Assembly: GCA_036702865.1 (NCBI GenBank) | Contig: DATNQD010000064.1 | Location: forward strand, 248,001-312,000 | Reading direction: 5' to 3' | Length of the DNA stretch: 64,000 nt | From: Trichocoleus sp. | GTDB taxonomy: Bacteria; Cyanobacteriota; Cyanobacteriia; Elainellales; Elainellaceae | Shown here: positions 26,749 to 34,539 of the stretch, piece after piece | Layout: each line of letters begins with the position of its first letter | Numbering within the stretch: position 1 is the first letter of the stretch | Position numbers and translations under genes: made by a program | Notes under the pieces: model-generated | Seen by the model: only the letters and a program-made list of their open reading frames with translations | Told to the model about the DNA's origin: nothing | Databases searched by the model: none

Positions 26749-28719
26749 ATGACTCTATCCAGTGCCTACGCTACAGTGAGAGACGTGCGTTTCGTTCACC
26801 CCCGCATGACTTCTGCCTCTCCGATCGCTGACAATACACCGCGCCGACAACCCCGACCCACTGACCTGCGGCTGTTTCGCATCCTGCTACCGTACGTGAA
26901 GCAGAACTGGCGGTTGTTGACCGTTTCCCTCATTTTGATCATTCCCCTCGCGCTGGCAAGTTCCGCCCAGCCAGTGATCATTGGGCAGGCAGTCGCACTG
27001 GCGAAGCAAGAACCTGTGATGTGGTTTTTGCAGGGTCAATCGCTCTTGGGCGGTGCACAACTGCTGATTGGGCTACTGATCGTCACGCTCGTTATCCAGC
27101 TTTCTCTCAGCGGTGTCCAGGGCTATTTGATTCAAAAAGTGGGGCAACGCATCACCGCTACCATTCGGGATGATTTGTTTAAGCATGTCACTTCCCTTGC
27201 CACTCGCTTTTTCGATCGCACTCCCGTTGGACGATTGATTACTCGCCTCACTAGTGATGTAGATGCTCTAGGAGATGTGTTCTCGACTGGTGCGATCGGC
27301 ATTGTCAGTGACTTCATGACGATGGTGGTGCTGCTAGTCGTCATGTTTTCGTTGCAGTGGCAGCTTGCCTTGATGTTGCTCGTTTTGCTCCTGCCTATTA
27401 CCGGAGTTATTGTCTATTTTCAGCAGCAGTATCGCCAGTCAAACTATCGCGCTCGCGAAGAGCTTTCTGCCCTCAATTCAACGCTGCAAGAAAACATTGT
27501 TGGCATTAATGTCGTACAGCTCTTTCGCCGCGAACGGTTTAATAGTGAACTTTTTCGTAAGATCAATCAGCGATACATTAATGAAGTCGATCGCACCATC
27601 TTTTTTGACTCAGCCGTCTCCGCTACGCTGGAATGGGTCGCACTCGCCGCAATTGCTGCTGTTCTCTGGCTGGGCAGTCTTCTCGTTCTGAACAAAACCC
27701 TCGACTTTGGTATTCTCACTTCCTTTGTTTTGTTTGCCCAACGCTTGTTTGATCCGCTGCGCCAGTTTGCTGAACGGTTTACCGCGATTCAAGCTGGACT
27801 GACTGCCCTGGAACGGGTAAGCGATATTTTAAGCGAGCCGATCGAAATCCGTGACCCAGAGATCATTACTGCCTCTGATCTAAGGGCAGAGCGAGAGCGA
27901 AAGATACGAAACATGGAGCTTCAGGCAGCAGGGGTTGTTTCACCGCTTGTTCTTGGCGATGGGAAGCAGGCTGTGAGCCATACACCGACGCCGAGCGAGA
28001 TTCGCTTTGATCACGTCTGGTTTGGCTATAAACCGAATGAGTTTGTCCTGCGCGATCTAGACTTCACCATTCGTCCGGGTGAAAAGGTGGCTTTAGTAGG
28101 CCCAACAGGAGCTGGGAAAAGCTCAATTATTCGGTTGCTCTGCCGTCTCTATGAAGTAAGCCAGGGGCGGATTCTGCTTGATGGTGAAGATGTGCGCGAT
28201 CTCCCCCAGGCAGAACTGCGGCGACGGATGGCGGTTATTTTACAGGATGGATTTCTGTTTGCCGGAGATGTGAAGAGTAACATTACCCTCGGTGAATCTT
28301 ACTCGATCGAACAAGTCCGCGAAGCAGCATCACAGGTGAACGTTGATTCCTTCATCGAACGCCTGCCCCAAGGCTACAACACGCAACTGCGGCAAAGAGG
28401 CACAAACCTATCGGGTGGTGAAAAACAACTCTTAGCTTTTGCCCGTGCGGCGATTCGCAATCCCAGTATTCTGATTCTGGATGAAGCCACTGCCAATCTT
28501 GATGTCAGAACAGAAGCGCTGATCCAGCAAGCCCTCGAAACGCTGCTGATTGGACGGACAGCCATCATCATTGCCCATCGCCTATCCACCATTCGGAGCG
28601 TCGATCGCATTCTTGTGCTTAAGCAAGGTCATTTAGTTGAATCGGGCAGCCATGATGAGCTTCTCGATCAAAATGGACTCTATGCCAGTCTGTACAAGCT
28701 ACAAATGCTGGGTCAATAA
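26749..28719 (+). CDS. ABC exporter, fused transmembrane and ATPase domains (MsbA/MdlB-like)
   Basis: A 656-residue half-transporter. Residues about 45-345 form the six-helix membrane domain (including DLFKHVTSLATRFFDRTPVG and the coupling stretch LITRLTSDVDAL). Residues about 410-655 form the nucleotide-binding domain with Walker A GPTGAGKSS, signature LSGGEKQLLAFARA, Walker B ILILDEATANLD and H-loop AHRLSTI. It would act as a dimer exporting a lipid, peptide or drug-like compound. The insert at about 375-410 between the domains is longer than usual. The substrate is not deducible. It stands alone and converges on phoX. Confidence 0.9.
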   Translation: MTLSSAYATVRDVRFVHPRMTSASPIADNTPRRQPRPTDLRLFRILLPYVKQNWRLLTVSLILIIPLALASSAQPVIIGQAVALAKQEPVMWFLQGQSLLGGAQLLIGLLIVTLVIQLSLSGVQGYLIQKVGQRITATIRDDLFKHVTSLATRFFDRTPVGRLITRLTSDVDALGDVFSTGAIGIVSDFMTMVVLLVVMFSLQWQLALMLLVLLLPITGVIVYFQQQYRQSNYRAREELSALNSTLQENIVGINVVQLFRRERFNSELFRKINQRYINEVDRTIFFDSAVSATLEWVALAAIAAVLWLGSLLVLNKTLDFGILTSFVLFAQRLFDPLRQFAERFTAIQAGLTALERVSDILSEPIEIRDPEIITASDLRAERERKIRNMELQAAGVVSPLVLGDGKQAVSHTPTPSEIRFDHVWFGYKPNEFVLRDLDFTIRPGEKVALVGPTGAGKSSIIRLLCRLYEVSQGRILLDGEDVRDLPQAELRRRMAVILQDGFLFAGDVKSNITLGESYSIEQVREAASQVNVDSFIERLPQGYNTQLRQRGTNLSGGEKQLLAFARAAIRNPSILILDEATANLDVRTEALIQQALETLLIGRTAIIIAHRLSTIRSVDRILVLKQGHLVESGSHDELLDQNGLYASLYKLQMLGQ

Positions 28720-28866
28720 CTTAGTCAATCAGACGCCGATCAACGCCGATCGCTGTATTACTGTTTCAGTTTGGGTTGCGGAACTAAAGACTTGAGGCGA
28801 TCGTTTGGTTTTGGCTGTAGGTTTGCTGCCTGGGTTCGCGCGATCGGCAGTTTCCACGTTTTCAGC

Positions 28867-28893
28867 AAAAAATCCCGCTTTCGAGAAACGGGA
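28867..28893 (-). terminator. Rho-independent terminator of phoX
   Basis: Read on the minus strand, TCCCG/CGGGA arms (28873-28877 and 28889-28893), extended by a TTT/AAA pairing, form a hairpin followed at once by six T residues (28867-28872). It lies about 105 bases beyond the phoX stop codon and 150 bases past the exporter stop. Only the minus strand has the U-tract. Confidence 0.7.
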
Positions 28894-28998
28894 ATATCAG
28901 ACTCAAATCATCAGTTGTTTGGATTAACAGCCCTCAAAAGTTTAGGAATTTGGTTGCCACCAGCTCCACAGTTCAACAGAAGTTAATGACCCATCTTG

Positions 28999-31227
28999 CT
29001 AACTGAGGCTTTGCCCATCCAAACGACGAATTGCCACTACCGCAGGCTTCGGCGGATCGTTCGCTTGCTTACCAGGCCAATTTGAACCGATCGGCACTTC
29101 TCTTGCCTGGATAAACTCCTGCCCATCTGTGGTTTTCATCGCATATTGACGAGTTTCGGCTGCCATATTGGCGCGGACACCACCTATTTCACCGGGATGC
29201 TGTGCTGCAATAAACAGGGTTTTATTGTCACGAGTAAAGAAAGGACCCGTCATTTCACTGTCCATTGGTCCAAAGCCAAACAGATGGGCTTCTCCAGCAT
29301 TTGCGCCAGCAGTCGGCATCATCCAAATAGAGTTATTGCCAAACAATCCGCGCAAGTCTGACTGGCTCACTGCTTTCCCTTCAGCATCCGTGCGGCTGGG
29401 AATTGCTTTGTTGTGCTTGTCGCTGGACATATCCGTGACCATCCAAAGATTTCCCTTTGCGTCAAATTCCAGGTTGTCTGGGTTCGCAAAGCCCAAGCCC
29501 CCCTCGATCGGTTCGCCCCCGGCAGCAAAAGTTGACCACTGAAAGGTCATGGCAGCGGGATCGTTGCTATCTTCATCCAGACGCATAATCCAGCCATATT
29601 CATAGTCTTTCTCACCATTTGGACCCTTGAAGATCTCGGCATTTGGACTGCCATCACTGCTGCTAGGCGCACCTGACGTAAAGGTAATAAACAGTGCCCC
29701 ATCTGCTCGCACATCTGTATCTTCAGGACGAGCCGTACAGGTTGCTCCTGCTGCGTTTGCGGCAAAATGCGCGTCGATCAAAATTGCGCCTTGCTTTTCC
29801 TCAGCGTTGCCCTGATAGAGATCGCCGATCGTCTGAAACTGCTGCTTGAATGCCTGGATCGCTCCATCTTCGGTCACTTTGACAATGCTGCCTGCTGTGC
29901 GATCGGGGTTGGGCAGTGTAATCATGCCGCCAACATGGGTGCTGGGCAAATCAGGATTAACGGTTGTATCGGCTTTTAGCGCAATCCACCGTCCTGTACC
30001 ATCCGCGTTAAACTTCGCAGCATAAAGCATCCCATCCGAGAGCAGGCTAGAGTTTGCCTTGTCCTGGGGATTCCGCACAATGCTGTTGCTCACAAACTTA
30101 TAGAGATGTCCGCCCCGTCGATCGCACCCGGAATAGAATGCCAGTTTCTTCCCAGCCACGGCCCGAACGCCAACTGCCTCATGCCGGAAGCGACCAAGCC
30201 AGGTATGCTTCGTGCCATAGTCATCCGGGTTCGCTGGATCAACTTCCACCATCCAGCCATACTTATTGCCTGCCAACCCTAGGGCATTACCAAGACCTGT
30301 AATTTCTTCCGCGTCCATATTAAAGGGCTTTTTGCTGGGGTTCAGAGAAGTTCCATCAGCATAAACAGCTTCAGGGACATAGCTCTGGTAGTTTTCTTCA
30401 GCGCTGAAAACCGTACCCCAGGGTGTTGTGCCACCCGCACAGTTGCTAAAGCTGCCAATAATCCGATCGCCCAATCCATCTACATACCCCTGACCGCTGG
30501 TCTTCTGGAAGACTGCAACTGCTGGCCCCGTTGATTTCAAATACTTCCCATCCTCCAAGCCCGAAATTCCCATAATGCGGCGATCGGCGCTGGAGTTGGT
30601 TCGCAGCCACTTCCCATCTGCTGCTTTGCGAATTGAAATCACAGAAAGACCTAAATCAGTTAGAGCGGTTTTGCTGAGGGTAAGGATTGCTGCTTTCGTC
30701 GCATCACTGTCGGGTAGCGCAAACGCATCGATCCCCGCTTCCCCGGCAGCTTTCACGGCAGCTTGTACAACATCTAAAGGCAAAGCCTGACCGATCACCT
30801 GCTGATAGGTTTGCATCCAGGGCTTGGCGCTGATGTACTCATGGTTGACCGTGAGCCACCCTTCATCAGAAGCAGTTTCCACAAAAGAAAGATAGTCGTT
30901 GTTGTAGCCAAAATGCGAGTCACCCACTCGATCGCCCCAGGCAGCAACCACATCATAGGTATAGCCTTCTGGCAACACCAGGTCATCAACCACTGTAAAT
31001 TTGCTATAGTCGCTCAGTTGTTTGTCCCGGTTCATGCTGTCTGTCAGGAGCGGCATTGGACCTTGGATTGGTTTAAAGCTGAGCCGAGATGCCGAAACGC
31101 CTTGTGCTGATGCAGCTTCCCCTTGCTGTAACAAGGACGATTGTTTCCCGCTCACCAGCGGCTGAAGGGCGATCGAACCTGCACCCATCCCCAGAAACAT
31201 CAAGAAGTGCCTACGCTTGAGTGACAT
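28999..31227 (-). CDS. phoX: PhoX-family alkaline phosphatase, Tat-exported
   Basis: A 742-residue secreted phosphatase of the DUF839/PhoX family, which releases phosphate from organic phosphoesters using calcium and iron. ATG 31227 begins a twin-arginine signal (SLKRRHFLMFLG then a hydrophobic stretch to about residue 25); a TTG at 31242 would add five residues. Characteristic stretches include FNNCAGGTTPWGTVFSAEEN-like sequence near residue 260 (seen as SNCAGGTTPWGT), GRFRHEA, and GCDRRGGHLYKF. It is a single gene with its own terminator, and its promoter region carries several CTTAA-type half sites that may be Pho boxes. Confidence 0.9.
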   Translation of the reverse strand: MSLKRRHFLMFLGMGAGSIALQPLVSGKQSSLLQQGEAASAQGVSASRLSFKPIQGPMPLLTDSMNRDKQLSDYSKFTVVDDLVLPEGYTYDVVAAWGDRVGDSHFGYNNDYLSFVETASDEGWLTVNHEYISAKPWMQTYQQVIGQALPLDVVQAAVKAAGEAGIDAFALPDSDATKAAILTLSKTALTDLGLSVISIRKAADGKWLRTNSSADRRIMGISGLEDGKYLKSTGPAVAVFQKTSGQGYVDGLGDRIIGSFSNCAGGTTPWGTVFSAEENYQSYVPEAVYADGTSLNPSKKPFNMDAEEITGLGNALGLAGNKYGWMVEVDPANPDDYGTKHTWLGRFRHEAVGVRAVAGKKLAFYSGCDRRGGHLYKFVSNSIVRNPQDKANSSLLSDGMLYAAKFNADGTGRWIALKADTTVNPDLPSTHVGGMITLPNPDRTAGSIVKVTEDGAIQAFKQQFQTIGDLYQGNAEEKQGAILIDAHFAANAAGATCTARPEDTDVRADGALFITFTSGAPSSSDGSPNAEIFKGPNGEKDYEYGWIMRLDEDSNDPAAMTFQWSTFAAGGEPIEGGLGFANPDNLEFDAKGNLWMVTDMSSDKHNKAIPSRTDAEGKAVSQSDLRGLFGNNSIWMMPTAGANAGEAHLFGFGPMDSEMTGPFFTRDNKTLFIAAQHPGEIGGVRANMAAETRQYAMKTTDGQEFIQAREVPIGSNWPGKQANDPPKPAVVAIRRLDGQSLS

Positions 31228-31334
31228 AGCAGAGTTTCCCAAAGTTATTCTTATCTAGCTTGTCTGTCGAATCACTGGACAATGAGGCGGCGCGAAATGC
31301 AGCAGTACCCCATAGGGCAGACTCTAGCAATGTT

Positions 31335-31400
31335 GGTTTAAGTGCTGATGATCATTCTGTTAAGGACACATCCCTGTTCAGAGATTAAGCAAACTTAAGC
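31335..31400 (-). promoter_or_regulatory. Cluster of CTTAA-type half sites upstream of phoX, candidate Pho-box region
   Basis: On the phoX coding strand four motifs occur: CTTAAGTT (31399-31392), CTTAATCT (31389-31382), CTTAACAG (31364-31357) and CTTAAACC (31342-31335). Cyanobacterial SphR/PhoB boxes are tandem YTTAAYYW-like octamers with about 11-base periodicity. The first two here are 10 bases apart and the last two 22 apart, so the match is imperfect. The remainder of the 560-base divergent phoX/ABC1-kinase spacer is AT-rich, with a CTTAAG at 31467; I see nothing else I can support in it. Confidence 0.35.
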
Positions 31401-31787
31401 AAAAGGACCGATCGGCAACTCCTGAATCGGGAGAACAATAGACTTCTCTATCTTTCGCAACATTTCTTAAGCTTGAATCGATCGCTAGATTCAGACTAAG
31501 GCTAGGCACATTTGCTTATTTTTATGAGATCATGGCAGAAGTGGACAATGTTAAAAGCTGTTCAGCTTGATGCAAAAATTAACCTTTGCAGCAGGTCTGC
31601 ATCAATTAGTTGTAGTTTCTTATACAAGAGTTAAACTTTAAATAACAAACAATTTGATTTTTCTTTACCCTATCGTCTGCCCCGGTATTTCTCTATTGCT
31701 GCTGTAGTTTGTCGGTAAGACCTTTATTCGACTCATAAAAAAATTTCTATTTAAACTTCAACTGAATTCAAAGAGGCACAGCGAAGC

Positions 31788-33509
31788 GTGAATTACTCTC
31801 CCTTTAGCCAGATGCGACGTTACGACTCACAAGCCATTGCTCGGTACTACCGCTATCGTCCTTGGCGAGCAATTTGGCGAATGTTCGTCGTTATTTGGCT
31901 ATTCTCCCGATTTATATTGGGGTTGCGGTGGGATAAATGGACGAACCAGGAAGAAGCCCAGAAAACGAAGCGGGCAGTTCAACTCCGGCAACTGCTGACG
32001 CGCCTCGGTCCCACTTATATCAAAGTTGGACAAGCCCTTTCCACTCGTCCAGATTTAGTACGCAAAGACTTTTTAGATGAACTGACAAAGCTGCAAGACC
32101 GGCTCCCGCCATTCCCGACACCGCTTGCCTTTGACATTATTGAACGAGAACTCGATCGATCGGTCGAGGAGATGTTTGATCCAATCTCTGCTGAGCCGAT
32201 CGCAGCGGCAAGTTTGGGGCAGGTCTATCATGCTTACTTGCAAACTGGGGAAGAGGTTGCCGTTAAGGTGCAACGTCCAAATCTGCTGCCCGTTCTAACC
32301 CTTGACCTCTATTTGATGCGTTGGGCAGCAAGCTGGCTGGGTCCACTACTACCGCTGAATCTGGGCCACAACTTGACTTTGATTGTGGATGAGTTTGGCA
32401 CAAAGCTGTTTGAGGAAGTTGACTACCTCAACGAAGGGCGCAATGCCGAGAAGTTTGCTGCCAACTTTTCAGATGATCCAACGGTGAAGGTGCCATCTAT
32501 CTATTGGCGATACAGCAGCCAACGGGTTTTGGTGCTGGAGTGGATTAACGGCTTCAAACTCACTGACATCAACAAAATTCAGGAGTCGAATCTCAATGCA
32601 GATAGGCTGATTGAAATTGGTGTCACCTCTGGTCTAAGGCAATTGCTGGAGTATGGCTTCTTCCACGCTGACCCCCACCCTGGCAACCTTTTTGCAACGC
32701 CGAACGGTCAGATGGCATATATCGACTTTGGCATGATGGATCAGCTGAGCGAGATAACGAAGGAAACGCTCGTTGATTCTATTGTGCATCTGATCAACAA
32801 GGATTACGAAGACCTGGCAAAGGATTTCGTGAAGCTAGGCTTCCTGACCCCTGACACTGATATTCAGCCGATCGTGCCTGCGCTAGAAATCGTTTTGGGG
32901 AGTGCTTTAGGTGAAAGTGTCCGAGACTTTAACTTCAAGACCATCACCGATCAGTTTGCTTCCTTGATGTATGAGTATCCGTTCCGCCTCCCAGCCCAGT
33001 TTGCGCTGATTATTCGATCGCTCGTCACGCAAGAAGGACTGGCACTGAGCCTCAACCCCGACTTCAAAATTGTGGATGTTGCCTTTCCCTATATTGCGAA
33101 GCGGCTCTTAACTGGAGAATCTCCGCAATTGCGACGACGGTTAATCGATGTTTTGTTCAAAGATGGCAAATTTCAGTGGCATCGCCTGGAGAACCTGCTT
33201 TCGATCGCCCGCTCCGACAACAATTTTGACATTCTGCCCACGGCACAACTCGGTTTACAATACCTCTTATCGGAAGAAGGACAGTATCTGCGGCGACAGT
33301 TGATCCTGGCTTTGGTTGAAAACGATCGGCTCCACACCGAAGAAGTACAGCGGCTGTGGAATCTGATTAAAGACGACATCAAGCCCGATCGTCTGTTTAG
33401 TGCGGCTTTGGGGGCGCTAACGGGCTTATCGACTGCTGGAGCCACTGCCCTTTTACCCTCCATGGTTGCCTTCATCAATTCCCCGAAACTTGAGAACCCC
33501 AAACCCTAG
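31788..33509 (+). CDS. ABC1/UbiB (AarF)-family atypical kinase
   Basis: A 573-residue protein of the ABC1K family. Diagnostic motifs are visible: the KxGQ stretch (YIKVGQALSTRPDL), the Ala-rich nucleotide loop (PIAAASLGQVYHA), VAVKVQRP with the invariant Lys, the catalytic HADPHPGNL, and YIDFGMM with the metal-binding Asp. A hydrophobic segment lies near the N-terminus, and another at the C-terminus may anchor it to thylakoid or plasma membrane. Family members support quinone and prenyl-lipid metabolism; cyanobacteria carry several paralogues. The start is GTG 31788; ATG at 31812 is possible. Confidence 0.92.
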   Translation: MNYSPFSQMRRYDSQAIARYYRYRPWRAIWRMFVVIWLFSRFILGLRWDKWTNQEEAQKTKRAVQLRQLLTRLGPTYIKVGQALSTRPDLVRKDFLDELTKLQDRLPPFPTPLAFDIIERELDRSVEEMFDPISAEPIAAASLGQVYHAYLQTGEEVAVKVQRPNLLPVLTLDLYLMRWAASWLGPLLPLNLGHNLTLIVDEFGTKLFEEVDYLNEGRNAEKFAANFSDDPTVKVPSIYWRYSSQRVLVLEWINGFKLTDINKIQESNLNADRLIEIGVTSGLRQLLEYGFFHADPHPGNLFATPNGQMAYIDFGMMDQLSEITKETLVDSIVHLINKDYEDLAKDFVKLGFLTPDTDIQPIVPALEIVLGSALGESVRDFNFKTITDQFASLMYEYPFRLPAQFALIIRSLVTQEGLALSLNPDFKIVDVAFPYIAKRLLTGESPQLRRRLIDVLFKDGKFQWHRLENLLSIARSDNNFDILPTAQLGLQYLLSEEGQYLRRQLILALVENDRLHTEEVQRLWNLIKDDIKPDRLFSAALGALTGLSTAGATALLPSMVAFINSPKLENPKP

Positions 33510-33553
33510 AAGGCGATCGATTATTCAGTTCATAATCCCTTATCCCCAATCTC

Positions 33554-33931
33554 ATGGAGCAATACATTCCTTACTACGAACCGCCGTATTTTCTGCTGGT
33601 TGCTGGGTTACTGGCTGGTATCACCTCTGGGGCTGCATTTGAAGCGACGTTAAAGCAGTCTGTTCATGCCTGGGCAAAAAGCCGCTCCACGCGCAACCTG
33701 GCAAATTTACAAGGATTACCGCTCCTGATTCCATTTCTGGGCATGTGCGGCGGCATCTGTATTTTTCTGGCGTCGGGTCTCTCGATCTTTGGGTTTCCGA
33801 ACTCGCTTTCCTATGGCATCGCTTTTCCCCTAACGCTATTTATTGGCTTTTTGGTTTGGTCGCAATTGGGCAAAATTTTGGTGCAGCTAGAGCAGGGCGG
33901 CTCAAAAGCACTCGACCTTGACATTTACTAA
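33554..33931 (+). CDS. Small conserved-looking membrane protein
   Basis: A 125-residue protein starting at ATG 33554 with three hydrophobic segments at about residues 13-32, 56-79 and 84-108, and a short acidic C-terminal tail. The N-terminus YIPYYEPPYF is Tyr/Pro-rich. It lies 44 bases after the ABC1 kinase gene and is followed by a strong terminator, so the two genes probably form one unit and the small protein may work with the kinase at the membrane (inference). I do not recognise a named domain. Confidence 0.7.
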   Translation: MEQYIPYYEPPYFLLVAGLLAGITSGAAFEATLKQSVHAWAKSRSTRNLANLQGLPLLIPFLGMCGGICIFLASGLSIFGFPNSLSYGIAFPLTLFIGFLVWSQLGKILVQLEQGGSKALDLDIY

Positions 33932-33986
33932 AAGCAAAACTCTAAATGCGGTGATGTGAGTTCGATCGCATTGAAGTACCCCTGCG

Positions 33987-34009
33987 GGGCGGATTTTCCG
34001 CCCTTTTTT
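33987..34009 (+). terminator. Rho-independent terminator after the ABC1-kinase/membrane-protein unit
   Basis: GGGCGGA (33987-33993), a three-base loop and TCCGCCC (33997-34003) form a seven-pair GC-rich stem followed by six T residues (34004-34009). It lies 56 bases past the stop of the membrane-protein gene. This is the clearest terminator in the window. Confidence 0.85.
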
Positions 34010-34203
34010 GCTGGCACTCGACCCGACCCCGATGAATTTCTGCGCTCTCCGGATCGCCTGCAATGATGTCGCTATACTAAACCAACAAAGATTGCAAGAA
34101 AAAAACAGTTTTTGGGTTTACTCAGCTTAGGCATTTTTGCCTCTGGTTCGACCAGTCATCACCATACGCAATCTCACCATATACAACTCTACGATCGCAG
34201 CCC

Positions 34204-34539
34204 GTGTTACCTCCAATTGTGCATGAGGGGAGTTTCAATCCCTTTAAGTTTTGGTTCAACAACAGCGTGCAGGACGGCATGTACTATCAGAGTGAACTGT
34301 TTTGCCGTCTACAGTCTGTACCTGCTCGCTATCGTGCTCAGCTCTATCACTATGCCTGTCGGTTAGCCCAGAAAGAGAGCATTATTGTCAGTGCTGGTCC
34401 AGAGTCCTACAGTATTTGGATTGGTCTTCGTAGTCCTGATGCGATCGAACACATTACCGGAAATTGCCCTCTGCCCGCCTTCTTACAGTTTGCTCACCAA
34501 CAACCTATGCCACCTGTGCCCCCGCCTCAGGAAGCCTAG
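34204..34539 (+). CDS. Small conserved-looking hypothetical protein (Pro-rich tail)
   Basis: A 111-residue soluble protein starting at GTG 34204. It is rich in aromatic residues (FNPFKFWFN, YYQSELFCRL) and has an alpha-helical-looking middle (ARYRAQLYHYACRLA). A compact end follows with ESYSIWIGLRSP, and the tail PMPPVPPPQEA is proline-rich. The residue composition and codon use look like a real protein, and I recall similar uncharacterised cyanobacterial proteins, but no function is known. Its last four bases overlap the end of the convergent kinase gene. A 64-base overlapping plus-strand frame upstream (34112-34366) is in another phase and not called. Confidence 0.62.
   Translation: MLPPIVHEGSFNPFKFWFNNSVQDGMYYQSELFCRLQSVPARYRAQLYHYACRLAQKESIIVSAGPESYSIWIGLRSPDAIEHITGNCPLPAFLQFAHQQPMPPVPPPQEA

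Noticed and set aside
28771-28986. 71-codon plus-strand frame between the exporter and phoX genes
   Set aside because: It starts with TTG without a ribosome-binding site, runs through the phoX terminator hairpin and has no protein-like composition.
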